Below, piece after piece: positions 1 to 8,390 of a stretch of DNA of 64,000 nt. Source of the DNA: Herbaspirillum rubrisubalbicans (GTDB lineage Bacteria > Pseudomonadota > Gammaproteobacteria > Burkholderiales > Burkholderiaceae_D); contig NZ_CP024996.1 of NCBI RefSeq assembly GCF_003719195.1, forward strand, positions 3,348,001 through 3,412,000, in the 5' to 3' direction. Both the position numbers and the translations under genes were made by a program. Each line of letters begins with the position of its first letter. Position 1 is the first letter of the stretch. The notes beneath the pieces were generated by a model, which saw only the letters and a list, made by a program, of their open reading frames with translations, was not told where the DNA came from and did not search any database.

Positions 1-141
1 GCCCGCAGCCACGCCGCCCCACAGATAGGGGATGCCGCGGCGCGCGCCGACATCGCCGTTTTTCAGCCAGGCATAGAGAATGCCGACCACCAGAAGCGCC
101 TCGACGCTTTCGCGCCAGACGATGAACATGACCTGTCCCAT
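1..141 (-). CDS. ftrC: FTR1-family iron permease, first 47 codons (runs off the window)
   Basis: Inner-membrane permease expected to carry ferric iron in an Ftr/Efe-type high-affinity uptake system. Only the N-terminus is present. It starts MGQVMFIVWRESVEALLVVG, with the RESVEA stretch matching the REGLE-type acidic motif in the first membrane helix of FTR1 proteins. A second Met at residue 5 is an alternative start. It is the third gene of a minus-strand operon after the P19-like and cupredoxin genes, which is the FtrABC order; a polyferredoxin (ftrD) would be expected just left of the window. Family call is firm for the motif seen. The symbol rests on gene order. Confidence 0.8.
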   Translation of the reverse strand, partial: MGQVMFIVWRESVEALLVVGILYAWLKNGDVGARRGIPYLWGGVAAG

Positions 142-198
142 CAAACTTCCCTTCCTGGAAAAACCTGACTTCCGTGTCGCTTGCGTGCGGCCTGGTCC

Positions 199-540
199 TT
201 ACTTGGCCACGATCACGCCCTGCGGCATGTTGAGGTGGAAGTCATCGAAAAACTTGTATTCACCCGGACGCAAGGGGGCGATCACCACGAAGGACTGGGC
301 ACCCGGCGCCAGTACCTTTTCCTTGCGCAGTTCGACACTTTCGAACTCGACGGCAGACTTGCCGGTGTTATGCACTTCGATCTTGATGCGCTGGCCGGCC
401 GGCACTTCGATGCGCGGCGGGATCAGCTTGCCGTCCTGCATCTCCAGCTTGAAGGTCGGCAGGTCAGAGGCCTGCACCTGAGCAGCAAGCCCCAGCAAGG
501 CCAGCGCCAAGCAACTGAGACGGACAATTCTTGCGATCAT
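199..540 (-). CDS. ftrB: Periplasmic cupredoxin-like iron uptake protein (FtrB type)
   Basis: A 113-residue secreted protein with a signal peptide (hydrophobic stretch about residues 7-24, cleavage near VQA-SD) and one EfeO/cupredoxin-like domain. The central NTGKSAVEFES segment and the C-terminal segment with a His and Met (FHLNMPQG) match this small cupredoxin class. In Ftr systems this protein is thought to oxidise or hand over iron between the P19 protein and the FTR1 permease. It lies 115 bp downstream of ftrA and about 58 bp upstream of the permease start on the same strand, consistent with one operon under the Fur box upstream of ftrA. Confidence 0.8.
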   Translation of the reverse strand: MIARIVRLSCLALALLGLAAQVQASDLPTFKLEMQDGKLIPPRIEVPAGQRIKIEVHNTGKSAVEFESVELRKEKVLAPGAQSFVVIAPLRPGEYKFFDDFHLNMPQGVIVAK

Positions 541-654
541 GAAGACTCCGGTAATCCTGAAAAATCACACCGGCCCGCCGCGAACAGTGCGAGCCGGGGT
601 CACATCAATACTGCCTGGTCAACTGGAGCGCATCCAGTAAGCAGCTTAAGCAGT

Positions 655-1200
655 TTAGTAACCGCCCTTCTTGCCGATACCGGCGAAGGTGAAGTCGTAG
701 TTCAGTTCGAAGGTCTTGAACCACGGGCCGACCCCGGTTTCCTTGTCGACGTGGCGACCGAAGTGCGCATGTTCATTGGCCTGGGGCGAAGAGATGGTGA
801 GCTTCAACTTGTACTTGCCCGGACCTTCGAGCTTGACGTTGTCGCCATAGTGCGGGCCGTCGTTGGCCACCATGGGCATCATGTCGCCCTTGATGGACTT
901 GGTGGAACCGACCTTGGTCAGTTCGTACTTCACGACCAGGTAGGGCATCCAATCACCTTCGGCGAAGCCGTTGGGGTTCTTGGCCACGGCGTGGATGTCT
1001 GCTTCCAGGTGGATGTCGGATTCTTCGGCCTTGCGCATCATGCCGTCCGGCTCCATCTTCACCGGCTGCAGGTAGACGGCGTTGACTTCGAAACCGTTCT
1101 GGATCTGCGGCTTGCCGATGGGGTATTCAGCAGCCGAGGCGGCGCCAGCAAAGGCCATGCTCAGTACAGCGGCGACGGCAAGTTTCTTGAAACCGATCAT
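655..1200 (-). CDS. ftrA: Periplasmic P19/Tp34-family iron-binding protein (FtrA type)
   Basis: 181 residues with a clear signal peptide ending near ASA-AEYP, followed by a P19-type beta domain. Met and His clusters (MEPDGMM, HLEADIHA, HYGD, HFGRH) fit the copper/iron site of this family, whose dimers bind metal in the periplasm for an FTR1 permease. It is the first gene of the minus-strand ftr operon. The start is supported by AGGAG about 9 bases upstream of the ATG. A 19-bp Fur-box match lies in the leader, so iron repression is likely. The family is often annotated simply as 'iron transporter'. Confidence 0.88.
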   Translation of the reverse strand: MIGFKKLAVAAVLSMAFAGAASAAEYPIGKPQIQNGFEVNAVYLQPVKMEPDGMMRKAEESDIHLEADIHAVAKNPNGFAEGDWMPYLVVKYELTKVGSTKSIKGDMMPMVANDGPHYGDNVKLEGPGKYKLKLTISSPQANEHAHFGRHVDKETGVGPWFKTFELNYDFTFAGIGKKGGY

Positions 1201-1224
1201 TGCGTATTCTCCTGGTGGTCAAAT

Positions 1225-1243
1225 GATAATGATTAGCATTAAG
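1225..1243 (-). promoter_or_regulatory. Fur box upstream of ftrA
   Basis: Read on the minus strand, this 19-mer matches the GATAATGATAATCATTATC consensus at 16 of 19 positions. It lies 24 bp before the ftrA ATG and just downstream of a TATACT hexamer (1242-1247), so bound Fur would block the start site. Iron-repressed expression of the ftr operon is inferred. Confidence 0.8.
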
Positions 1244-1324
1244 TATATCATCCTTTGAGCCAGCCCGGATCGCGCCCATAGTGCAATAGTGCATAACAAT
1301 GCTGACTGCTATGTAAAAGCACGT

Positions 1325-1353
1325 AAAAAAGCCGTCCAAAAACAACGGACGGC
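1325..1353 (-). terminator. Rho-independent terminator of the chemotaxis receptor gene
   Basis: On the minus strand: stem GCCGTCC / GGACGGC (1347-1353 with 1331-1337) with a 9-nt loop, followed by six T (1330-1325). It is placed 90 bp after the stop codon of the receptor gene. Confidence 0.85.
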
Positions 1354-1442
1354 TACTATCGAAATACAGGGGTAACCCAGCCAGCTCGGCGACGCACCAG
1401 GCTCTCAGGCTGTCACCTGACCGGGATCAGGACATCAGGCGC

Positions 1443-3092
1443 TCAGAACTCCTCCATCTCCAGCGCCTGAGGGTTCACTGGTGCGGCGGCGTCCGGCAAG
1501 CGGTTCGTCGCTGGCGTGACGTCCACGCTGCGCACGGGCAAGGCGGTGCGGCTTCCCAACTGGAATACCGCCACCACGCTCTCCAGCTTTTCGGCCTGGC
1601 CTTGCAGGGCCTGGGCCGCAGCGGCAGCTTCTTCCACCAGCGCGGCATTCTGCTGGGTGCCCTGGTCCATCTGCGAGATGGCCTGGTTGACCTGGGAAAT
1701 GCCGGCACTCTGTTCCACGCTGGCGTCGGCGATGCTAGCCACAATCTGGGTCACGCGCTGCACGCTGTCGACGATTTCGCTCATGGTGCTGCCGGCCTGC
1801 TCGACCAGCTTGCTGCCGCTACCGACCTTATCTACCGAATCATCGATCAATTCCTTGATTTCCTTGGCAGCGGCCGCCGAGCGCTGCGCCAGCGAACGCA
1901 CTTCCGAGGCCACCACGGCAAAGCCGCGGCCCTGCTCGCCGGCGCGGGCGGCTTCCACCGCCGCATTCAAGGCCAGAATATTGGTCTGGAACGCGATGCC
2001 ATCGATGACGGCGATGATGTCGACGATCTTGCGCGAGGACTGATTGATGGAATTCATGGTATCGACCACCTGGCGCACCACGTCGCCGCCTTGGGAAGCA
2101 ATGTGCGAAGCCGATTGCGCCAGCTCGTTGGCCTGGCGCGCATTCTCGGTGTTTTGCAGCACCACCGAAGTCAGTTGCTCCAGGCTGGAGGCACTCTCTT
2201 CCAACGCTGCGGCCTGCTGCTCGGTGCGTGCCGACAGGTCGGCATTACCGGCAGCGATCTGGCGGGCTGCCACGGTGACCGAATCGGTGGAGCTACGGGT
2301 GGTGGAGACCACCTCGACGATACGCGCCAGCAGCTTGTTGAAGGCAGCGGCAGTGTGGCCGATCTCATCCATGCGCTCCACCGGCACCGGGCGCGACAGG
2401 TCCAGGGTCTGGCTGACATGTTCGAAGGTCTGCTGGATGCGACCCAGGCTATGGATCACGATGCGCAGCATCTGGATGCCCAGCACGCCCGTGAGCAGCA
2501 CCGCCACCACGATCACGGCGATCATGGTACGCAGGGCGAAGGCATAGGCCTCATCGCTTTCCAGCTTGATGGCGTCGATCTTCTTGCGACCAATCAGGAT
2601 GTGGTCCTCAAAACCCTTCTTGGCGGCGGCCGCCGAGATAGCCAGCGGCGTGCCAGCCTGCAGGCTGGCGCGCACGCCTTCCATGTCGTTGGCATAGGCG
2701 GCGGCGAAGAACGGCACCAGGGCCTTGCGATAGACTTCGATATTGGCCTGGTCGGCCTGGATCAGGGCACGGTCCTGGTCATCGAAGATGAGATCGCGCT
2801 CATAGTGGGCGAACTCTTCATCAAGCGACTTGTTGGCGGCATCGACCGCCTTTTGCAATTCGCTCTTGTCGGCCAGGTTGGCAAAGACCGAGAGGCGATA
2901 ACCTGCCAGGCGCGAATCGGCCAGGTAGCCCTTGAGCTGGTTCAGGCTATCCATGCCGGGAATGATGCGGTTCTGGATCAGTTCCAGCCGCTGCTGCGCA
3001 CGTTGCAGCTGCCACAGGCCGTCGGCACCGACGAACAGCAGCGCCAGCAAGGCTGTCGAGAGAGTGAGAATGAGGCGCTTGGTAATGGTCAT
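1443..3092 (-). CDS. Methyl-accepting chemotaxis protein
   Basis: 549-residue inner-membrane chemoreceptor. TM1 is about residues 7-24. A roughly 165-residue periplasmic four-helix-bundle-type sensor follows, then TM2 (about 190-212), a HAMP domain, and a cytoplasmic signalling domain with the conserved hairpin (GRGFAVVASEVRSLAQRSA). It should control CheA/CheW in response to an unknown ligand. The start was set at MTITKRLI rather than 13 codons upstream because GGTGG precedes it and the protein then begins directly at the signal-anchor helix. The C-terminus ends EMEEF, which resembles the CheR/CheB-tethering pentapeptide (xWxxF) with Met in place of Trp. The gene stands alone, with its own terminator. 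Confidence 0.9.
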   Translation of the reverse strand: MTITKRLILTLSTALLALLFVGADGLWQLQRAQQRLELIQNRIIPGMDSLNQLKGYLADSRLAGYRLSVFANLADKSELQKAVDAANKSLDEEFAHYERDLIFDDQDRALIQADQANIEVYRKALVPFFAAAYANDMEGVRASLQAGTPLAISAAAAKKGFEDHILIGRKKIDAIKLESDEAYAFALRTMIAVIVVAVLLTGVLGIQMLRIVIHSLGRIQQTFEHVSQTLDLSRPVPVERMDEIGHTAAAFNKLLARIVEVVSTTRSSTDSVTVAARQIAAGNADLSARTEQQAAALEESASSLEQLTSVVLQNTENARQANELAQSASHIASQGGDVVRQVVDTMNSINQSSRKIVDIIAVIDGIAFQTNILALNAAVEAARAGEQGRGFAVVASEVRSLAQRSAAAAKEIKELIDDSVDKVGSGSKLVEQAGSTMSEIVDSVQRVTQIVASIADASVEQSAGISQVNQAISQMDQGTQQNAALVEEAAAAAQALQGQAEKLESVVAVFQLGSRTALPVRSVDVTPATNRLPDAAAPVNPQALEMEEF

Positions 3093-3641
3093 GATTGAAA
3101 ATCCACCGATGAAAATGAAGGGTCGCACCACACGCTAATGCATCGACCCAGGAAAGAACGCTGCCCGCCATACCGAGGGCAAAGCCAGACCTGAAGCCGA
3201 GACCGCACGAAGAGCAACGCATTTTCATGGCGCCCTGGAGAAACCTTCATCTACCCCTGATCGGCGTTTTTATCGCGACGCCCCCAAGCATCGCCGTCCC
3301 GTCAGCGATGGCTGCGGCAACGTAAGTGATACGCATGGAGAGAATATAGCCGAGCAGCAACTGAAGAATCCTTCACTTCGCGATTTTATTCCCGCATATC
3401 TGGCATTCAGAAATTCAATGAGCCCAGCCCGGCAATCACGCCGCCTTGTAATTCTCACGTAAGCTCCCTGGTCTATCGGATCGGCAGCGCGGTAACACGA
3501 AAAAAAGCCCCTTGCCGGCTTGCTAGGCGCTGCGGCACGCACATTGAGCAATGGATTTATGTGACTTGCTATGTCAAACTTGCCGATACCAGAAGCGCAC
3601 TATTCCAATAACAACGCCCAGTTTCACTCATAAGCATAAGC
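3093..3641. other. 550-bp intergenic stretch without a recognisable gene
   Basis: No ORF here has a coding look. A 93-codon minus-strand frame (3270-3551) is Cys/Arg/Ser-rich without a family resemblance. A weak hairpin AAGCC/GGCTT next to an A run (about 3503-3523) could terminate minus-strand transcription, but the stem is only 5 bp. The stretch presumably holds the promoters of the flanking divergent genes; no clear sigma-28 chemotaxis promoter was found. Confidence 0.5.
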
Positions 3642-4088
3642 ATGTCCCGCCCCAGCATATTGATGGTCGACCCCAGTCCTGAGTCGGTGGAACTGGCGCG
3701 TTTCAGCCTTTGGCGCAGCAAGCTCGATTGCGCCTTCGGCTGGTTCGAAGATGCGGAGCGGGCCATGGAGTCGCTGTTCAGTCCGCACGCCGTGGACCAC
3801 CCCGACACTCTGCCCTGCCTGATCCTCCTGGAGCCGCGCTTGCCACGCATGGAAGGAGTGGACCTGCTGCACATGCTGCGCAGCCAGCCGCATACGCGCG
3901 CGCTGCCGGTAATCATGTTCGCCACCTCCTACGACGAAGCCGACGCCACCCGCTCGCACGCGGCCGGCGCCAATGATTACCTGGTCAAGCCGGTGGACGC
4001 CCGCGAATTCATGGAATTGATCAATCAGACCGTAGCGCACTGGCTGCCCCTTGCGCCATCGCGGGAGGCGGACGCACCCACTACATAG
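3642..4088 (+). CDS. Stand-alone receiver-domain protein with Glu at the phospho-acceptor position
   Basis: 148 residues, a single CheY-like receiver without an output domain. It has one acidic residue of the usual pair (MVDPS), the conserved Thr/Ser region (FATS) and Lys (YLVKPVD). The strand-3 phospho-acceptor Asp is replaced by Glu64 (LILLEPRLP), so normal phosphorylation is unlikely and the protein may be locked in one state. It is paralogous to the receiver at 35639-36073, which keeps Asp: both share the F-x-LWRS-x-L and WF-x-DAE segments. No obvious Shine-Dalgarno sequence precedes the ATG. There is no adjacent kinase on the same side; the HK/RR pair starts about 300 bp downstream past a tRNA on the other strand. 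Confidence 0.85.
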   Translation: MSRPSILMVDPSPESVELARFSLWRSKLDCAFGWFEDAERAMESLFSPHAVDHPDTLPCLILLEPRLPRMEGVDLLHMLRSQPHTRALPVIMFATSYDEADATRSHAAGANDYLVKPVDAREFMELINQTVAHWLPLAPSREADAPTT

Positions 4089-4154
4089 GCAAGGAAGAGA
4101 CGCGCGGGACAGGGATACGGAATAAGCCCGCGCAAAATCAGGTGCAGAAAAGAC

Positions 4155-4183
4155 AAAAGGGCCCATCTTGCGATGGACCCTTT
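4155..4183 (-). terminator. Terminator of tRNA-Arg
   Basis: Minus-strand hairpin AAAGGGTCCATC-GCAA-GATGGGCCCTTTT immediately after the tRNA CCA end. The stem is about 12 bp with a GNRA-like tetraloop and ends in a run of T. Confidence 0.8.
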
Positions 4184-4188
4184 ATATC

Positions 4189-4265
4189 TGGTGCGGCTGG
4201 CAGGAATCGAACCCACGACCCCTTGGTTCGTAGCCAAGTACTCTATCCAGCTGAGCTACAGCCGC
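4189..4265 (-). tRNA. tRNA-Arg (anticodon ACG)
   Basis: 77 nt including an encoded CCA. Acceptor stem GCGGCTG pairs with CAGCCGC, D-arm is AGCTCAGCTGGATAGAGT, anticodon loop is CTACGAA (ACG at 4231-4229), and the T-loop is GGTTCGAATCC. All arms fold canonically. A TATAAT box lies 10 bp upstream and a terminator directly downstream, so this is a one-gene transcription unit. Confidence 0.97.
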
Positions 4266-4275
4266 GAAAAACAAA

Positions 4276-4281
4276 ATTATA
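4276..4281 (-). promoter_or_regulatory. -10 box of the tRNA-Arg promoter
   Basis: Perfect TATAAT on the minus strand ending 10 bp before the mature tRNA 5' end. No good -35 hexamer is visible at 16-18 bp spacing. Confidence 0.55.
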
Positions 4282-4404
4282 GCAGCATGTTTTGCTTTTT
4301 GAATAGCCCCTTGTGATATTTTTTTCAGACGCCCCTCCTCTGCATCGACAGCACAGCCTGCCCTTCATTACCTTGTTCTTCATCAAAGCCCTGATAACGG
4401 ACAG

Positions 4405-5130
4405 ATGACCGGGCCTTCGCAGGCGGCTATGATGAAGCCATGTTCATATCTGCCTCAAGCCACCCCTTCCATGTCCGCCCTGCCCCTCCCCGACCCATCG
4501 CAAGTACAGCGCATCCGGGAAGAAGAACGCTCGCGCATCGCCCGCGACCTGCATGATGAACTGGGTGCACAACTGAGCGGCCTCGGCATGGCGCTGGGCC
4601 AGTTGCGCGAACAGTTGGCCCAGGAAAAGCATCCCTGGCTGGCCCAGGCAGACTACGCCCAGCAATTGCTGCAACAGGCCAGCCAGGGCATGGAGCGCAT
4701 CATCGATGACCTGCACCCGCCCATCGTGGAGTTCGGACTGGTCGATGCACTGACCTGGCAGTGCCGCCATTTCAGTCGCCAAAGTGGCTTGGAATGCAAG
4801 CTGCAGTGCGACTGCACACTGCAGCCTGAGGATGAATTCGTGGTCCTGAGCCTGCTGCGCATCCTGCGCGAAGCACTCAACAATGCCGCGCGCCACGCCC
4901 ATGCCCGCCATATCGAGGTGCGCTTGCAAGTGGACGAGGAACGCTTGCAACTGAGCGTGGCCGACGACGGCAGCGGTTTTGATCCGGATCGGGCCCCGCG
5001 CGGCGGGCGCATAGGCCAGGGCCTGGCCAACATGCGCCAGCGGGCGCAGGCGCTGGGCGGCAGCCTGGTGCTGGAAGCGCGCGCCGGAGGCGGCACGCTA
5101 GTGCGCCTGGAGATGCCTGTCGCACACTGA
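4405..5130 (+). CDS. Soluble NarL-partner-type sensor histidine kinase (HisKA_3)
   Basis: 241 residues with no membrane segment and no recognisable sensor domain before the dimerisation helix. The H-box is EEERSRIARDLHDELGAQL (phospho-His in LHDELG), the N-box is REALNNAARHA and the G-boxes are DDGSGF and GQGLANM, typical of the NarX/UhpB/DesK class. It precedes a NarL/FixJ regulator by 63 bp on the same strand, its likely phosphotransfer partner. The start is uncertain: 4405 has only a weak purine stretch upstream. The in-frame ATG at 4471 has no Shine-Dalgarno but still leaves the catalytic core intact. The signal is unknown and must be cytoplasmic or come through a partner. Confidence 0.85.
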   Translation: MTGPSQAAMMKPCSYLPQATPSMSALPLPDPSQVQRIREEERSRIARDLHDELGAQLSGLGMALGQLREQLAQEKHPWLAQADYAQQLLQQASQGMERIIDDLHPPIVEFGLVDALTWQCRHFSRQSGLECKLQCDCTLQPEDEFVVLSLLRILREALNNAARHAHARHIEVRLQVDEERLQLSVADDGSGFDPDRAPRGGRIGQGLANMRQRAQALGGSLVLEARAGGGTLVRLEMPVAH

Positions 5131-5193
5131 ACGAACGCTATAGAATACGGCCTCGCCCAACCGGTTCGTCCAGAGGAGTTTCGCAGTACGCCC

Positions 5194-5847
5194 ATGAGCA
5201 AGAAAGCCACCGCCGCCATCAAGGTCCTGATCGCCGACGACCACGCCATCGTGCGCGAGGGTCTGCGCCAGATCTGTGCCGTCAGCAAGGACATCGTCGT
5301 GGCCGGCAACGCCGCCAACGGACTGGAAGCGATCAAGCTGGCCCGCGAAGGGGATGGCGATGTCATGCTGCTGGACATCGTGCTGCCCGATCGCAACGGC
5401 ATCGACATCCTCAAGCAGATCCGCAAGGAACAACCGGAACTGCCGGTGTTGATCCTGTCCATCCACCGCGAAGACCAGTACGCCATCCGTGCCCTCAAAG
5501 CCGGTGCCGCCGGCTTTCTGAACAAACAGGCGTCGCCCAGCGAGGTGATAGCAGCCATCCGCCAGGCCGCCGCCGGTCGCAAGTACGTCAGCCCTTCGCT
5601 GGCCCAGGAACTGGCCAACCAGATCGGTTTCGACCACGACACCCCCTTGCACGAAACCCTCTCCGACCGCGAATACCAGACCATGGTCATGATCGCCTCC
5701 GGCAAGACCGTCAGCGACATCGCCGCCGAACTATTGCTGTCGGTCAAGACCATCAGCATGTACCGCTCGCGAGTGCTGGCCAAGATGAAGATGCGCCACA
5801 ACGCCGAACTGACCCATTACGCCCTCAAGAACGACCTGGTGGAATAA
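5194..5847 (+). CDS. NarL/FixJ-family response regulator
   Basis: 217 residues: receiver domain (about 7-123) with the acidic pair IADDH, phospho-acceptor Asp in MLLDIVLPDRNG and Lys in FLNKQ, then a LuxR-type helix-turn-helix (about 150-212; SDREYQTMVMIASGKTVSDI and the VKTISMYRSRVL recognition helix). It is the expected partner of the soluble kinase immediately upstream. GAG sits about 14 bases before the ATG. Genes under its control cannot be told from the sequence. Confidence 0.92.
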   Translation: MSKKATAAIKVLIADDHAIVREGLRQICAVSKDIVVAGNAANGLEAIKLAREGDGDVMLLDIVLPDRNGIDILKQIRKEQPELPVLILSIHREDQYAIRALKAGAAGFLNKQASPSEVIAAIRQAAAGRKYVSPSLAQELANQIGFDHDTPLHETLSDREYQTMVMIASGKTVSDIAAELLLSVKTISMYRSRVLAKMKMRHNAELTHYALKNDLVE

Positions 5848-6125
5848 AACTCACAAAAATGCCCGGATCAGCTCGCCAGCACGGGCTGAAACGGGGATTT
5901 TCTCCTCCTATTAAAGGCATCCAGAGGACCTGCTCTGACGTACAATAAGTTGTCATTTTGCCTCCCCCCACTCCACGGGAAGGCAGTGTGGTGCGACTGA
6001 AGGGATCAGGCCGCGCGCGCATGATGGCCATGGTGGTGATACTCAAGCAATGTCCGGGTGCGCCGATACCGTAGGAAATTCCCTGTCGCAAACAGACAAG
6101 TACACCAACAATATAGTCAGCCGGC

Positions 6126-7739
6126 ATGTCCAAGAAACCGACCACGCTCACGCCTGTCGAGATCGCCAGAGAAGCTTTCCAGAGGCTGGGAGCCCGGCGC
6201 ATCGCGCCCACTCCTGATGCCTACCGGATTGCCTATGAGGAGATCCAGGGCGACCTGCCGGGCGTGTCCGCCGAATCGGTGATGGACAACTTCGCTACCC
6301 GACTGTCGCGCCAGCCGGGCGAGAATGGCCTGCTGGGCACGCGCCTGGTGCGGGCGCGTGAAAATGGCGACTGGTCGTCCTTCGAACGCCAGTTGATCGA
6401 ATTTGCCGAGGCCAACTGGCAAAGCCGCCCCGCCGCTCCTCCCGCACCCGTGGTGCCACATGGCGAACTGGTGCCAATCGATCTCGAACGCCAATTCATT
6501 CGCGACAGCAAGAAAGAGAAGATGCTGCGCGAAATGCTGGTGCGGGTCCTGGTGTTCAACCTGCCCTCGCTGCTGTCGACCGCGCCGGAACTGGCCAATG
6601 AATCGCGTAACAGTGGCCAGGAACTGAAGATGGCCTTCTCCGAGCAATCGATGAATGACATCATCGCCCGGGTCAAGCAGTTGAGCTTCCAGATCGAACT
6701 CAAGACCGACGACATGGCCCAGCAGCAGGAATTGCTGATGCGCTTGTTCCAATTGCTGCTGGAAAACATCAATGGCCTGCTGGAGCAGGGTTCCTGGCTG
6801 TCCAGCCAGATCGAGACGGTGCAAAGCTTGATCGCCGGGCCTCTCAGCAGCACCTCGCTGGCCGATGCCACCAAGAACCTCAAGGAAGTGATCTACAAGC
6901 AGGGCTTGCTGAAGAACACCCTGTCCGAGGAAAAAGTGGTGGTCAAGAACATGATGCTGACCTTCGTGGACCGGCTCTCAGCCATGGTCTCCACCACCGA
7001 CAACTACCAGCGCACCATCCGCGGCTTCTCGCAGCAGATCAGCCAGGCCGGCAACATCGCCGACCTCAACAGCGTGTTGAGCGAGATCATGACCGAGACG
7101 CAGAAGGCCCAAGAAGAAGCCACCCGCTCGCGCGACGCCATGGAAGATGCGCGCCAGGAGGTGGAAAAGGCCGAGGACCGCATCCATGCACTGGAACAGC
7201 AATTGCTGCAGATGGGGGAACTGGTGCGCGAAGACCAGCTGACGGGCAGTCTGAACCGGCGCGGCATGGACGAATCGCTGGACCGCGAGATCGCCAATGC
7301 GCTGCGCCGCGAGACGCCGCTGTGCGTGGCCCTGCTGGACCTGGACGATTTCAAGCGCATCAACGACACCCACGGCCACGCCACCGGCGACGAAGTACTG
7401 GTCCACCTGGTGCAGGTGATCCGCGAAACGCTGCGCCGGTTGGACGTGATCGCTCGCTTCGGTGGCGAGGAATTCGTAGTGCTCATGCCCGAGACCGAAC
7501 CCCAGGATGCGGTACAGATCATCACCCGCGTGCAGCGTGAGCTGACCAAGCGCATCTTCATGCATGAGAGCCAGCGCCTGCTCATCACCTTCAGCGCCGG
7601 GCTGGCCCTGTATTACCCGGGCGAATCGCAGGCCGAGCTGTTGAAGCGCGCCGACGTGGCGCTGTACAAGGCCAAGAACGCCGGCAAGAACCGCATCGTC
7701 TTTGCCGAGCCACCTCCGGCCGCGCCACCGGACGCTTGA
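6126..7739 (+). CDS. Diguanylate cyclase (GGDEF) with an uncharacterised helical N-terminus
   Basis: 537 residues. Residues 1 to about 370 are mostly helical, end in a coiled coil (EVEKAEDRIHALEQQLL) and have no membrane span. The C-terminal GGDEF domain (about 372-530) carries an active GGEEF motif and an intact inhibitory I-site, RRLD, exactly five residues before it, so c-di-GMP synthesis with product inhibition is expected. It resembles cytosolic YdaM-like cyclases. The start follows a weak Shine-Dalgarno; the N-terminus MSKKPTTLTPVEIAREAF reads as a real domain start. Transcribed alone, converging on pnuC. Confidence 0.9.
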   Translation: MSKKPTTLTPVEIAREAFQRLGARRIAPTPDAYRIAYEEIQGDLPGVSAESVMDNFATRLSRQPGENGLLGTRLVRARENGDWSSFERQLIEFAEANWQSRPAAPPAPVVPHGELVPIDLERQFIRDSKKEKMLREMLVRVLVFNLPSLLSTAPELANESRNSGQELKMAFSEQSMNDIIARVKQLSFQIELKTDDMAQQQELLMRLFQLLLENINGLLEQGSWLSSQIETVQSLIAGPLSSTSLADATKNLKEVIYKQGLLKNTLSEEKVVVKNMMLTFVDRLSAMVSTTDNYQRTIRGFSQQISQAGNIADLNSVLSEIMTETQKAQEEATRSRDAMEDARQEVEKAEDRIHALEQQLLQMGELVREDQLTGSLNRRGMDESLDREIANALRRETPLCVALLDLDDFKRINDTHGHATGDEVLVHLVQVIRETLRRLDVIARFGGEEFVVLMPETEPQDAVQIITRVQRELTKRIFMHESQRLLITFSAGLALYYPGESQAELLKRADVALYKAKNAGKNRIVFAEPPPAAPPDA

Positions 7740-7746
7740 GCCGGGG

Positions 7747-8355
7747 TCAGACTGCTCCGGCGTCGCCTTTCGTGCGTCGCCAGCTACGCCATCCGGCCGC
7801 GGCCATCAGCACGAACAAGGCATAGAGCACGGCCGTCAGCGTCAGGTGCTTGTACACGTACAAACCTACGTAGAGCACATCGACTGCGATCCACACCAGC
7901 CAGTTTTCCAGCTTCTTGCGCGAGAGCAGGAATTGCCCGACCAGGCTGCCTGCAGTGAGAAAGCCATCCATGTGCGGCACATCCGTATCGGTATAGCGCT
8001 GCAGGAACCAGGACAGCAGCCACCATCCGGCCAGCCAGGCGCCGACCATGCAAGCCCAGCCGCCGGGTGCCAGCCGGGACACCCGCAGGGGCCGATGTTG
8101 TTCGCCGCCGCGCAGCCACTGGTACCAACCCCACACCGAGACCGCCACGAACACGAACTGCAAGCCGGCATCGCCATACAGGCGGGCATCGGCAAACACG
8201 GCCGCATACAGCAAGGAAGAGAGGATGGAAAAAAGCCAGGCCCAATGGTTCTGTCCGATATTGAGCCAGACAGTGACGATAGCCAGCACGAAGGAGACCA
8301 GCTCCAGCGGGGTCGTGGTCAGACCAAGCCAGGTCAGCGGGGTATCAAGACTCAT
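7747..8355 (-). CDS. pnuC: Nicotinamide riboside transporter PnuC family
   Basis: 202 residues, polytopic inner-membrane protein with about seven hydrophobic segments and the PnuC-type stretches (WLFSILSSLLYAAVF, WVWIAVDVLYVGLYVYK with Asp in a helix). It is expected to import nicotinamide riboside (or thiamine in PnuT relatives) for NAD salvage. It is the last gene of the minus-strand series pyrG-eno-ftsB-pnuC, 35 bp after ftsB. No NadR/NMN kinase gene is nearby and no TPP or NAD riboswitch was recognised, so the substrate is from family only. Confidence 0.85.
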   Translation of the reverse strand: MSLDTPLTWLGLTTTPLELVSFVLAIVTVWLNIGQNHWAWLFSILSSLLYAAVFADARLYGDAGLQFVFVAVSVWGWYQWLRGGEQHRPLRVSRLAPGGWACMVGAWLAGWWLLSWFLQRYTDTDVPHMDGFLTAGSLVGQFLLSRKKLENWLVWIAVDVLYVGLYVYKHLTLTAVLYALFVLMAAAGWRSWRRTKGDAGAV

Positions 8356-8390
8356 GCAGCCCGGGGAAGATGGGATACGGCAACGGCACG

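Noticed and set aside
181..1236. Long plus-strand open frame over the ftr genes
   Set aside because: It is the complement of ftrB and ftrA, rich in Gly/His/Asp repeats typical of antisense reading in GC-rich DNA, and has no Shine-Dalgarno. The minus-strand genes have signal peptides, family motifs and a Fur box.
3503..3523. AAGCC/GGCTT hairpin beside an A run as a terminator
   Set aside because: Five-bp stem only, and no minus-strand gene upstream of it to terminate.
3270..3551. 93-codon minus-strand frame in the gap before the first receiver
   Set aside because: Odd composition (Arg, Ser, Cys), no Shine-Dalgarno and no family; most likely chance.
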